From Nanobdellota archaeon (GTDB taxonomy: Archaea > Nanobdellota > Nanobdellia > Parvarchaeales > Parvarchaeaceae): 28,400 nt of DNA. The notes under the pieces are model-generated. The model was not told the DNA's origin. It searched no databases and was given only the letters and a program-made list of their open reading frames with translations. This document shows positions 8,558 to 15,951 of this stretch, piece by piece (positions within the stretch are counted from its first letter, which is position 1; the number at the start of each line of letters is the position of its first letter). Made by a program: the position numbers and the translations under genes. Location: contig JAKATQ010000007.1 in the NCBI GenBank assembly GCA_021818665.1, forward strand, positions 1 to 28,400. The letters are read 5' to 3'.

Positions 8558-9397
8558 ATGCAAAAGATCAGAAAAATCGTTATTCCCGCTGCAGGGCTCG
8601 GTAGTAGATTCTACCCGTTGACCAAAGCCCAGCCAAAAGAGATGCTTCCTATCATAGATAAACCGGTTATACATTATGTTGTCGAAGAAGCGATAAAAGC
8701 TGGCATAAATCAGATACTAATCATAGTAGGAAAAGGGAAAGAAGCGCTAATCAACTATTTTGATAGCCACGAACTAGATAGTCTAGATACAGAAGGAAAA
8801 AACCGTTTTCCAGAGATATTTTTCGTACGGCAGAAGAAGCCTGTAGGATTAGGCGACGCCATAAGATACGCCCAAAAATTCGTCGGCAACGAGCCATTCT
8901 TGGTGCTGCTGGGGGACACTATATACCAATCGTCTTCTGATATGAATGTGGCGCAACAGCTACTCTCGGCATTTGAAAAAACGGGATCACCCATAATAGC
9001 GTTAGAGAAGGTAAAAAAAGAGAAGACGAAAGACTACGGTATAATTAGTGGCGAAAATCTTGGAGGGCGCCTCTGGCTCATAAAAAAGCTTGTCGAGAAA
9101 CCAGAACCTAAGGATGCTCCCAGCGACCTCGCCATAACTGGCGCGTATATACTCCCGCCAGAGATATTTGGATATCTTGAAAAGATAAAACCGGGAAAAA
9201 ACAATGAATATCAACTCACCGATGCCCTTGAACTTCTTGCACGTGAAAATAAGCTACTCGGTTATGAATTCGACGGCACGAGATATGATATAGGTACAAA
9301 GGAACTCTGGATAAGAGCGTTCATAGAGTTTATCGATAAGGATCCGCGTTTTGAAAAGATACTCCTAGAAACGATTGAGAAACATAATAAACACTGA
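8558..9397 (+). CDS. galU: UTP--glucose-1-phosphate uridylyltransferase
   Basis: A 279-residue nucleotidyltransferase of the GalU type. It makes UDP-glucose from UTP and glucose 1-phosphate in the cytoplasm. The uridylyl-binding signature PAAGLGSRFYPLTKAQPKEM starts at residue 10; PIIDKPVIHYVVEEA follows at about 31-45, then PVGLGDAI, FLVLLGDTIY (acidic metal-binding end of the strand), VEKPEP and the late GTRYDIGTKELW, all typical of bacterial-type GalU and standard in length. A strong TATA box fixes the start. It precedes ugd by about 240 bases, with a short separate frame between, and together they form the UDP-glucose to UDP-glucuronate route supplying the glycosyltransferases to the left. 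Confidence 0.95.
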   Translation: MQKIRKIVIPAAGLGSRFYPLTKAQPKEMLPIIDKPVIHYVVEEAIKAGINQILIIVGKGKEALINYFDSHELDSLDTEGKNRFPEIFFVRQKKPVGLGDAIRYAQKFVGNEPFLVLLGDTIYQSSSDMNVAQQLLSAFEKTGSPIIALEKVKKEKTKDYGIISGENLGGRLWLIKKLVEKPEPKDAPSDLAITGAYILPPEIFGYLEKIKPGKNNEYQLTDALELLARENKLLGYEFDGTRYDIGTKELWIRAFIEFIDKDPRFEKILLETIEKHNKH

Positions 9398-9417
9398 GAT
9401 AAAACGTTATAGACATC

Positions 9418-9430
9418 CATATAATCTAAA
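9418..9430 (+). promoter_or_regulatory. TATA-like box before a short ORF
   Basis: CCATATAATCTAA is centred about 24 bases before the ATG at 9447, so the short frame could still be expressed as a leaderless message. The match is weak. Confidence 0.35.
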
Positions 9431-9446
9431 ATCTTAATTTGGTTTT

Positions 9447-9587
9447 ATGACAAGCTGCGATAGAGAGACACCAGTTTCTGGAGAGAACGACTTCGTAGAA
9501 CCGCATCTGATAGACAAATCAATCGAAAATCGGGTATATCCAAAATCAGCAAGTTTCTCGGCTGGAAACCGAGAACCGGCCAAATGA
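9447..9587 (+). pseudogene. 46-residue ORF resembling the N-terminus of a Hef-type helicase (remnant?)
   Basis: An ATG frame of 46 codons fills most of the gap between galU and ugd. Residues 15-40 contain DFVEPHLIDKSIENRVYPKS. This recalls the opening of archaeal Hef/XPF-family helicases, where a segment of the form HPLI...IE.R.YQ...A precedes the Walker A motif. Here HP is PH, the usual YQ is YP, and the frame ends in TGA before any Walker A (GLGKT) appears. It may be a decayed 5' piece of such a gene or a short unrelated protein. A stem TTCTCGG/CCGAGAA at about 9555-9575 lies inside it. The family assignment comes from memory of the motif only. Confidence 0.35.
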
Positions 9588-9602
9588 CGAGCCCGTAGAA
9601 AA

Positions 9603-9626
9603 CTATAAAATGGCTCAGAGAGGAGG
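9603..9626 (+). promoter_or_regulatory. TATA box and Shine-Dalgarno site before ugd
   Basis: CTATAAAA (9603-9610) is about 28 bases before the ATG at 9634, the leaderless spacing. AGGAGG (9621-9626) sits 7 bases before the same ATG. If transcription starts from this TATA box, the ribosome site would fall outside the message. Either the box is not used or transcripts from upstream use the AGGAGG. Confidence 0.5.
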
Positions 9627-9633
9627 ATAAACC

Positions 9634-10851
9634 ATGAAGATAGGCGTGGTAGGTCTCGGATATATAGGCTCAGTAACAGCTGCAGTTCTCGCCAGCGCCA
9701 GAAACAAGGTAGTCGGCATAGAGATAGACAAAACACGTCTAGATTCATTTAAATCAGGCGAGCCACCAATATATGAACCAGGTCTTAAAGAGATACTCTC
9801 CAAAAATAAGAAGAACATAAAATTCTCTTCTGATTTCAGCGAGCTCGATGGCAGTGATGTCGTATTTTTGACCGTACCCACTCCGACTGTAAACGGTAAA
9901 ATAGACCTTCAGTACATATTCAGTGCTGCCGAATCAGTCCAGAAAGCCGTGACCGATGCAGTGGTAGTTATCAAGAGCACAGTCGTTCCGGGAACCGCAA
10001 AAGAAGTCCATAAACGTACCGGCTTGACCATAGTGTCAAATCCGGAATTCACGAGGGAAGGGACCGCGATTGAAGATACGAGAAGACCAAACAGAGTTAT
10101 AATAGGCGCCACCGATAAGAAAGCAGTGGACATCGTTGATAGAGTGTGGGCGTTCACAAAAGCCCCCGTTATAAAAACAACGAATGAAAACGCCGAAATG
10201 ATAAAGTATGCAAGTAACGCGTTCCTTGCTACGAAGATATCCTTCATAAACGAGATAGCGAATCTATGCGAGAGGATACCGGGTTGCGATGTAGAAGTCA
10301 TAGCGAAGGGAATGGGGTTAGACCAACGCATAGCACCGTATTTCCTAAAGGCAGGGATAGGCTTCGGAGGGTCCTGTTTCCCAAAAGATACAGCCGCACT
10401 GGCTTCGTTTGCGCGGGAAAATGGTGAGACCATGAGCATAATCGAATCAGCTATAAAAGTAAACGACGAAAGACTCGAGAGAGTGCTGAAGCTGTTAAAA
10501 GAGGGGGCAGGAGGTAGCTTGGTGCATAAGAAGGTCGGGATCCTTGGAGTAACTTTCAAAGAGAATACAGACGATGTGCGCGGCTCGCAGATAGTAAAAC
10601 TCATAAAGATGCTGAGAGCCGAAACGGCGACCGTCGGCTTTTACGATCCGAAAGCAAAGATCGAACTTGACGGCGTGTACAGGTTCCCTACAAAGGAAAG
10701 ATGCGTAGAGGACTCGGACATAGTGCTAGTAGCCACCGAATGGCCGGAATTCAAGAACCTTAAGATAACGAATAAGCCAGTCGTGGATGCAAAACGGATC
10801 CTCAATCCGCGCAATTTCAAGTCTTTCAAAGCCGTCGGATTGTATACTTAA
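9634..10851 (+). CDS. UDP-glucose 6-dehydrogenase (UDP-sugar dehydrogenase family)
   Basis: A 405-residue NAD-dependent enzyme that oxidises a UDP-sugar twice to the uronic acid. The N-terminal Rossmann motif VGLGYIGSVTAA is at residues 6-17, VPTPT at 81-85, STVVPGT at 115-121 and SNPEFTREGTAIED at 135-148. K191 and N195 lie in KYASNAFLATKISFINE. The catalytic cysteine C248 is in GFGGSCFPKD (243-252). The C-terminal domain has LGVTFKENTDDVRGS, the usual substrate-binding strand. A preceding galU favours UDP-glucose as substrate, but close relatives act on UDP-ManNAc or UDP-GlcNAc, so the ugd label is an inference from context. AGGAGG and a TATA box both lie close upstream. Confidence 0.9.
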   Translation: MKIGVVGLGYIGSVTAAVLASARNKVVGIEIDKTRLDSFKSGEPPIYEPGLKEILSKNKKNIKFSSDFSELDGSDVVFLTVPTPTVNGKIDLQYIFSAAESVQKAVTDAVVVIKSTVVPGTAKEVHKRTGLTIVSNPEFTREGTAIEDTRRPNRVIIGATDKKAVDIVDRVWAFTKAPVIKTTNENAEMIKYASNAFLATKISFINEIANLCERIPGCDVEVIAKGMGLDQRIAPYFLKAGIGFGGSCFPKDTAALASFARENGETMSIIESAIKVNDERLERVLKLLKEGAGGSLVHKKVGILGVTFKENTDDVRGSQIVKLIKMLRAETATVGFYDPKAKIELDGVYRFPTKERCVEDSDIVLVATEWPEFKNLKITNKPVVDAKRILNPRNFKSFKAVGLYT

Positions 10852-10942
10852 ACGACGATATCGGTCAATCTCACTTAGAATACTATTAAAAAGGGATAAA
10901 TACAACAAAACTGTTAAATTGGTGTATAGGTGCTGATTTTAC

Positions 10943-11785
10943 ATGGTAGACGAGGAAGAGCTGGAAAAGGAAAAACAGGACCTTGTAAGCAAAATAGACG
11001 TGTTAAGAGGGCAGATAAAAACGTTCGAGGGAGAACTAGGTATAAGCACAGCCGACCTCAGAAACCTGCCGCAGAGCCAACGAATAAGGGCACTCCGTTC
11101 GGTCGGGACCGAAGAATCTCAGAACCTCAGGCAGTCCAAGGAGATACTGCAGGAAATCGAAACGGCCTTGTCCCGGGAGAAAGCAAAGGTAGACGCTTCC
11201 AGACCGCCGTGGATAAAAAGAGAGGAGAGGGCAGCCCAACGCGAACGCGAAGGCATATACGAAAAACCCAAGATACCTGCTAATCTAATCGCCCCTGTGA
11301 TCGAGGTCAAAACGAAAACGCTGGGTCCAGAAGGTGCCGTTGAAGAAGGGCCTGCGGAAGAGCAGCTATTAGAAGCCCCGCAATCGCAGGAAAAAGGAAA
11401 CGCACCGCCGGAAGAACACATAGAGAATCCAAACGCCCAGCAGATAATCGCCAAAAGGACGAAAGAACTTGCGGAAAAGACCAAAGAGGTGCAGGAAATG
11501 GGTGCTCTAGTCTCCAAACTGCGTAAACAGGTTACAGAAGCAAAAACCATGCCTACCGATGAAGAGGTGCAACCAGAGCCGCAGACGCGCCCAGCACTGA
11601 ATTTTACGAAAGACGATGTCGATACGCTTCGCATGCTTGTCGGAAGACTCAACGAATTAGTAAAGACTAATGTAACTATAGCGAACGAATTGAGAGAAGT
11701 CATAAGCGATACGCGCAACGCGCGCCGTTCAGACAGGGTATCCGAACTGGTAAGGAAACTTGCCTCGGTGAGCATGAATGAGTAA
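10943..11785 (+). CDS. Coiled-coil protein of unknown function
   Basis: I do not recognise this 280-residue protein. It is highly charged and helical. Residues 3-40 and about 70-115 are heptad-rich (EELEKEKQDLVSKIDVL and similar). A Pro/Glu/Ala-rich linker of low complexity runs about 120-165, a second coiled coil about 165-200, and a C-terminal helical segment about 225-280 is rich in Leu, Asn and Arg. There is no signal peptide or membrane span, so it is probably cytoplasmic and oligomeric. A TTAAATT box about 26 bases before the ATG suggests a leaderless start. Its last codons overlap the start of apgM by 8 bases, so it is the first gene of the apgM-polX operon and is co-expressed with them. 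Confidence 0.75.
   Translation: MVDEEELEKEKQDLVSKIDVLRGQIKTFEGELGISTADLRNLPQSQRIRALRSVGTEESQNLRQSKEILQEIETALSREKAKVDASRPPWIKREERAAQREREGIYEKPKIPANLIAPVIEVKTKTLGPEGAVEEGPAEEQLLEAPQSQEKGNAPPEEHIENPNAQQIIAKRTKELAEKTKEVQEMGALVSKLRKQVTEAKTMPTDEEVQPEPQTRPALNFTKDDVDTLRMLVGRLNELVKTNVTIANELREVISDTRNARRSDRVSELVRKLASVSMNE
11767..11771 (+). promoter_or_regulatory. Ribosome-binding site of apgM
   Basis: GGTGA, complementary to the usual archaeal 16S 3' end, lies 6 bases before the ATG at 11778 and inside the end of the preceding gene. It supports this start and translational coupling. Confidence 0.5.
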
Positions 11786-13031
11786 GATACTTTACATAAT
11801 AGCGGACGGGATGGGTGACCTTCCCATCGAGCAGCTCAACCGGAAGACGCCGCTGGCCTATGCTTATAAACCGAACATAGACCATTTGCTGTCCAATGCA
11901 GCGTGCGCGTTTCCTTCAGTCCTCGGTAGACTTGCGCCACAGAGCGACGCCGGAGTGCTGGCTGACTTGGGCTATGATCCCACCAAGTATTCGACCGGCA
12001 GGGGCTGGTTCGAGTGCCTCGGACTGGGCATGGCGCCGGAAGACGGAGACCTAAGCGTCAGGGTAAACTTCGGTGAAGTTGAAAACGGGACGCTCAAGTC
12101 AGTAAGGACTTACATGTCAAAGGAAGAGCTGAGGCAGCTAGAGGATGAGATAAACGAAAAGGTAAAGTTGCCGGTGGACTTTGATTTCAAGGCGGGAGAA
12201 GGCTACAGAGCCGGTCTAGTCCTAAGGAAAGGGGGCACCAAGTTTTCACAATACGTTTCAAACAACGAACCCGGATACGAACCTAAATTCTACAGGGGCG
12301 GGAAAAAACTTAGTTTCGCTTCGAAGATAACCAGTAAAAAGATATCTAAGATAAGCGCGATAAAAAACGAGGCAAAGAATACTGCCGGCCTTTTGAACAG
12401 TTTCATCGAAAAGGCGGTCGATGTGGTTAGAAAATCGGAGTGTTACTCCAGGCGCAAGGCGGCCGGCTCTCAGCTGCCAAACTATGTATTTTTACGTGAC
12501 GCAGCCGTCGGCGATCCAAAGCTCCCGCCGATAAACTCGCGATACGGACACGGCTGGACCGCAGTGGCGGGCATGCCGTTGGAGAAGGGGATAGCCAAGG
12601 CGGCAGGGATGTCTCTGGTAGAGACGAGCGAGCTGGAGGATGTAAACGAAGACCTAAAAAACAAGGCCGACAAGCTCGCAGTGGCGATGTCTAGATCCGA
12701 TGCGGTATATCTTCATATAAAACAGACGGATTCAGCGTCGCACCTGGGAAAATACGCGGACAAGTATGCGATAATAGAGGCGATAGACCGCATAATATTC
12801 TCACGTGCTATAAGGCTGGTAAACATAGGCAGGGGAGACACCATAGTATTCACCTGCGACCATGCTACGTCCTGTGAACAGATGCGGCACATAAACTCTA
12901 ATATACCCGTGCTGATAGTCAACCGTCGCTTCGGCCGCATAAGTGATTTCAGCGAACGGGCATGCAGTCGTTCTCCCCTTCGTGGCATAAAGAAGGCGAT
13001 AGACATAATGCCTTTCGTCACGGGGCTGTGA
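11778..13031 (+). CDS. apgM: 2,3-bisphosphoglycerate-independent phosphoglycerate mutase, archaeal type
   Basis: A 417-residue member of the alkaline phosphatase superfamily that interconverts 3- and 2-phosphoglycerate in glycolysis and gluconeogenesis. It opens with ILYIIADGMGDLP (D10 a metal ligand), then KTPLAYAYKPNIDHL (23-37). RLAPQSDAGVLADLGYDP follows, with S56 as the phosphoserine nucleophile. KQTDSASHLGKYADK (315-329) gives D318 and H322, and TCDHATSCEQMRH (359-371) gives D361 and H362 for the two-metal site. Length and motifs match the archaeal family rather than bacterial GpmI. It overlaps the coiled-coil gene by 8 bases and stops 2 bases before polX, so the three form one operon. 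Confidence 0.93.
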   Translation: MSKILYIIADGMGDLPIEQLNRKTPLAYAYKPNIDHLLSNAACAFPSVLGRLAPQSDAGVLADLGYDPTKYSTGRGWFECLGLGMAPEDGDLSVRVNFGEVENGTLKSVRTYMSKEELRQLEDEINEKVKLPVDFDFKAGEGYRAGLVLRKGGTKFSQYVSNNEPGYEPKFYRGGKKLSFASKITSKKISKISAIKNEAKNTAGLLNSFIEKAVDVVRKSECYSRRKAAGSQLPNYVFLRDAAVGDPKLPPINSRYGHGWTAVAGMPLEKGIAKAAGMSLVETSELEDVNEDLKNKADKLAVAMSRSDAVYLHIKQTDSASHLGKYADKYAIIEAIDRIIFSRAIRLVNIGRGDTIVFTCDHATSCEQMRHINSNIPVLIVNRRFGRISDFSERACSRSPLRGIKKAIDIMPFVTGL

Positions 13032-13033
13032 GC

Positions 13034-14737
13034 ATGTCGAACCAAGAATTAGCCGAGATGTTCTATGACATCGCAGACATACTCGAAATAAAGGGCGTAA
13101 AGTGGGAGCCAAGAGCTTACAGGAGAGCAGCTATGACCATCTCCACGCTTTCTGTCGACATACGGCAGGTCTTCGAGGAGGGTAAACTGCAGGAGCTAGA
13201 GGGCGTCGGACCATCTATAGCGAAGTCCATCGAGGAGTACATAAAGACCGGTAGGATGAAAAAATATGAAGACCTAAAGAGAGCTTTTCCGATAGATTTC
13301 TCTACTTTCAGGAAGATACAGGGCCTGGGTCCGAAGAGGGCTTTCGTGCTGTACAAGAAACTGAAGGTAAAAAACCTGGACGATCTTAGGGGCGCTTTGG
13401 CGAAAAACAAGGTGCGCACGCTCGAAGGATTCGGCGAAAAAAGCGAAGAACTGCTTAAGCACGGCGTAGAATCTTTCATGCAGGTAAAGGAAGAAAGAAA
13501 AATGCTGGGATACGTGATAGATTACTTTGAAGACCTGGTCTCACAGTTAAGAGCTAGCGGCCTTTTTACCCGCGTCGAGATAGCCGGCTCAACAAGAAGG
13601 ATGAGGGAAACGGTCGGCGATCTAGACATCCTGACGACGTCAAGCATCCCACAAAGATGCATGGATTTTTTCGTTAAGATGAAGCAGGTGAAGGAGATCA
13701 TCGTAAAAGGTGACACCAAGACCTCTGTAAAACTGGACATAGGCCTTAATTGTGACATAAGAGTCGTTGAAGACGATTCTTTTGGCGCTGCGATGCAGTA
13801 TTTCACTGGCAACAAGGACCATAACGTTGAACTCAGGAAGATAGCCATATCAAAAGGCCTCAAACTAAATGAGTACGGCGTCTTCCGGGGAGAACGGCGT
13901 CTTGCCGGCCTTACAGAAAAAGAGGTTTACGCTTCACTCGGCCTTGGAGAGATGGAGCCGGAACTGCGTGAAAACACAGGGGAGATAGAGGCGGCCAAAA
14001 CCCATTCGCTTCCCAAGCTGATACGGTACGATGAGGTAATCGGAGACCTGCACTCGCACACCAAGTACAGCGACGGCCTAAATACTCTCGAAGAGATAGC
14101 AGAGGAGGCCAAGGCCCTGGGTCGGAGCTACATAGCCGTAACGGACCACAGCAAGGACCTGAGAATCGCAAACGGCCTCGACGAAAAGAGATTTGAAAAA
14201 CGGAACGCGTTGATAGACAAGATAAACGAAAAAAGCGACGTGAAATTGCTTAAGGGCGTAGAACTCGAGATACTAAAGGACGGCTCTCTCGACTTATCCC
14301 CCGCCTGCCTAAAGGAAATGGACATAGTAATCGCCGCGTTGCACCAGAATACCAAGATGGACAGAAAACAGCTTACCGACCGTTTGCTGAAAGCCGTCGG
14401 TTCTGGCCTGGTAACGACGATCGCGCATCCGACCGGTCGAAAGATAGGGGAGCGCGTGGCCTTTGACATTGATTATCCCAAGATATTCGAGAGCTGCGGG
14501 AAGAACGGGGTGTTCCTGGAGATAGACGGTTATCCCGACCGCTCTGACCTGCCCTTCGACATGGTTAAACAAGCGAAGGAATATGGTGTAAGATTTACCC
14601 TCGGCAGCGACGCCCACAGGAAGGATCAGCTTCGCTTCATAAGAATGGCCACGGCCATAGCCAGAAGGGGGTGGCTGGAGAAAAAGCACGTTATAAACGC
14701 GCTTGACTATGAAGACGTTCTTAAGCTTAAGCGCTGA
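13034..14737 (+). CDS. polX: DNA polymerase X family protein with PHP domain
   Basis: A 567-residue PolX. The N-terminal HhH/lyase-like region (1-115) carries LEGVGPSIAKSI (55-66) and IQGLGPKRAFVLYKK (95-109). The nucleotidyltransferase domain has GSTRRMRETVGDLDIL (185-200); D196 and D198 with D241 (NCDIRVV) are the three metal-binding carboxylates. YFTGNKDHNVELR follows. The C-terminal PHP domain starts GDLHSHTKYSDG (337-348) and keeps H340, H342, H372, E410, H437, H465, D526 and H528, so 3'-5' exonuclease/AP-endonuclease activity looks intact. It probably fills gaps in base-excision repair. An in-frame ATG at 12962 lies inside apgM; the ATG at 13034, just after the apgM stop, matches the domain start. 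Confidence 0.93.
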   Translation: MSNQELAEMFYDIADILEIKGVKWEPRAYRRAAMTISTLSVDIRQVFEEGKLQELEGVGPSIAKSIEEYIKTGRMKKYEDLKRAFPIDFSTFRKIQGLGPKRAFVLYKKLKVKNLDDLRGALAKNKVRTLEGFGEKSEELLKHGVESFMQVKEERKMLGYVIDYFEDLVSQLRASGLFTRVEIAGSTRRMRETVGDLDILTTSSIPQRCMDFFVKMKQVKEIIVKGDTKTSVKLDIGLNCDIRVVEDDSFGAAMQYFTGNKDHNVELRKIAISKGLKLNEYGVFRGERRLAGLTEKEVYASLGLGEMEPELRENTGEIEAAKTHSLPKLIRYDEVIGDLHSHTKYSDGLNTLEEIAEEAKALGRSYIAVTDHSKDLRIANGLDEKRFEKRNALIDKINEKSDVKLLKGVELEILKDGSLDLSPACLKEMDIVIAALHQNTKMDRKQLTDRLLKAVGSGLVTTIAHPTGRKIGERVAFDIDYPKIFESCGKNGVFLEIDGYPDRSDLPFDMVKQAKEYGVRFTLGSDAHRKDQLRFIRMATAIARRGWLEKKHVINALDYEDVLKLKR

Positions 14738-14766
14738 GCCAGGAAAGCCACATTTCCTGTTGATGC

Positions 14767-14778
14767 AATTTATATATT
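14767..14778 (+). promoter_or_regulatory. TATA box of the transaldolase gene
   Basis: AATTTATATATT is centred about 31 bases before the ATG at 14804, with its core TATATA about 29 bases away. It also rules out the TTG at 14777, which lies within the box. Confidence 0.55.
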
Positions 14779-14803
14779 GTCGTTTCGATCTAATAACTAT
14801 AAT

Positions 14804-15448
14804 ATGAAGATATTCCTCGATACGGCCAACCTGAAAGAGATAGAAGAGGCGGTAAGTTGGGGCGTAATCGATGGAATTACGACTAACCCTACTTTAGCGT
14901 CTAAAGAGACGGGGAATTTTTGGGAAATCGCCAATAAAATATTGAAGCTTGTAAACGGCCCCGTAAGCCTAGAAGTGACGGCATTGGACGTAAACGGGAT
15001 GGTAGAAGAGGGCAAAAAACTAGCCGCCCTAGGAGATAATGTGGTCGTAAAGATCCCGATGACCATAGAGGGCCTAAAGGCCGTCAGGCGGCTTAAAGAA
15101 ATGGGCATAAGAACGAACGTCACGCTGGTATTCAACAGCAACCAGGCCCTGCTGGCAGCGAAAGCCGGTGCAGACTACGTGTCCCCCTTTATAGGCAGGC
15201 TCGACGATGTGGGAGAACACGGCATGGACGTCATAAGGGACATCAAGAGGATATTCCAGAACTATAGCATAAAGACAGAGATCCTTGCTGCCAGCATAAG
15301 GCACCCCATCCATGTAAAAGAGGCGGCCACAATAGGCGCCGATGTCGCTACTATGCCGTTTTCAGTTTTGAAGATGCTCGTCCATCATCCGAAGACGGAA
15401 GAGGGGCTGGCAAAGTTCCTTGAGGATTGGAAAAAGGTAAAAATTTGA
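14804..15448 (+). CDS. Transaldolase / fructose-6-phosphate aldolase (MipB-TalC family)
   Basis: A 214-residue small transaldolase. It starts MKIFLDTANL with D6, then DGITTNPTL (23-31), VSLEVTA (54-60) and VVKIPMT with K83 as the Schiff-base lysine. TNVTLVFNSNQALLAAKAGA follows from 104, then YVSPFIGRLDD (125-135) and ILAASIRHPIHV. Length and motifs match the short TalB-like decameric family, which transfers dihydroxyacetone units or cleaves fructose 6-phosphate. In archaea without an oxidative pentose pathway it probably links hexose and pentose phosphates. A longer TTG start at 14777 would put the TATA box inside the gene and is rejected. The HAD phosphatase starts 3 bases after the stop, so they are co-transcribed. 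Confidence 0.93.
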   Translation: MKIFLDTANLKEIEEAVSWGVIDGITTNPTLASKETGNFWEIANKILKLVNGPVSLEVTALDVNGMVEEGKKLAALGDNVVVKIPMTIEGLKAVRRLKEMGIRTNVTLVFNSNQALLAAKAGADYVSPFIGRLDDVGEHGMDVIRDIKRIFQNYSIKTEILAASIRHPIHVKEAATIGADVATMPFSVLKMLVHHPKTEEGLAKFLEDWKKVKI

Positions 15449-15451
15449 GAT

Positions 15452-15895
15452 ATGCGGCCAGCCGTTTTTGTTGACAGGGACGGTACAATAAACCATGACT
15501 CGGGGTATATCCATGATCCGAAAGACCTTGTATTGTACGATGACACCGTCGCGCTACTCAAAAGCTACGTATCTAAGGGATATCTAATAATCGTGCTTAC
15601 CAATCAATCCGGCATAAACCGAGGCTACTTCACCGAAGAAGAATGCAATAAATTTAACTCTGCGGTAAAAGCAGAGCTCGAGAAACACGGCATCGGCATA
15701 GACGCATTTTATATCTGCCCCCACACGCCTTCGGAAGGCTGCAATTGCAGAAAGCCGAATACCGGCATGGCCGAAAAGGCGATAAAAGAATTCGACATAG
15801 ACACAAAAAAATCGATAGTTATAGGGGATAGAGATGACATGGACGGCGAACTAGCCAGACGGCTTGGCATAAACTACCTGATACTCGAGAGATAG
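15452..15895 (+). CDS. HAD-IIIA phosphatase, D-glycero-D-manno-heptose-bisphosphate phosphatase-like
   Basis: A 147-residue HAD phosphatase of the GmhB/histidinol-phosphatase type. Motif I is FVDRDGTIN (D8 nucleophile, D10 acid/base). Motif II is LTNQSGINRGYF (49-60). A zinc loop CPHTPSEGCNCRKPN supplies C89, H91, C97 and C99, followed by K101 of motif III. GDRDDMDGELA starting at 125 is the metal-binding motif IV. In bacteria GmhB removes the 7-phosphate from heptose 1,7-bisphosphate for surface sugars; related enzymes act on other sugar phosphates. It lies 3 bases after transaldolase, in a genome region devoted to sugar-nucleotide chemistry, but no heptose kinase or epimerase is visible, so the substrate is open. 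Confidence 0.85.
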   Translation: MRPAVFVDRDGTINHDSGYIHDPKDLVLYDDTVALLKSYVSKGYLIIVLTNQSGINRGYFTEEECNKFNSAVKAELEKHGIGIDAFYICPHTPSEGCNCRKPNTGMAEKAIKEFDIDTKKSIVIGDRDDMDGELARRLGINYLILER

Positions 15896-15921
15896 CGTGC
15901 TTTGGTGACGTGTCAGACAAC

Positions 15922-15930
15922 GTATAAAAA
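15922..15930 (+). promoter_or_regulatory. TATA box of the KaiC-like gene
   Basis: GTATAAAAA is centred 26 bases before the ATG at 15952. This is a clear leaderless-promoter arrangement and supports that start over the internal ATG at codon 11. Confidence 0.6.
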
Positions 15931-15951
15931 CAGACACGTATTAATTAACAT

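Noticed and set aside
9550..9632. Possible structured RNA or riboswitch before ugd (stems TTCTCGG/CCGAGAA and GAGCC/GGCTC)
   Set aside because: The stems are short, match no RNA family I recognise, and the first lies within the small ORF. No box C/D or tRNA signature is present.
9909..10604. 231-codon open frame on the minus strand inside ugd
   Set aside because: It is antisense to a clearly recognisable dehydrogenase with intact motifs, and its translation lacks any recognisable pattern; it mirrors codon bias on the true strand.
11119..11775. 218-codon minus-strand frame inside the coiled-coil gene
   Set aside because: Ser/Cys-rich translation antisense to a Glu/Lys-rich coiled coil is expected by mirror reading; no promoter or motif supports it.
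12962..13033. Upstream ATG of polX inside apgM
   Set aside because: It would add 24 residues unrelated to the PolX family, while the ATG at 13034 directly follows the apgM stop and matches the domain start.
14777..14803. TTG start for transaldolase
   Set aside because: It overlaps the TATA box, and the family begins with the MKIFLDTANL strand at 14804.
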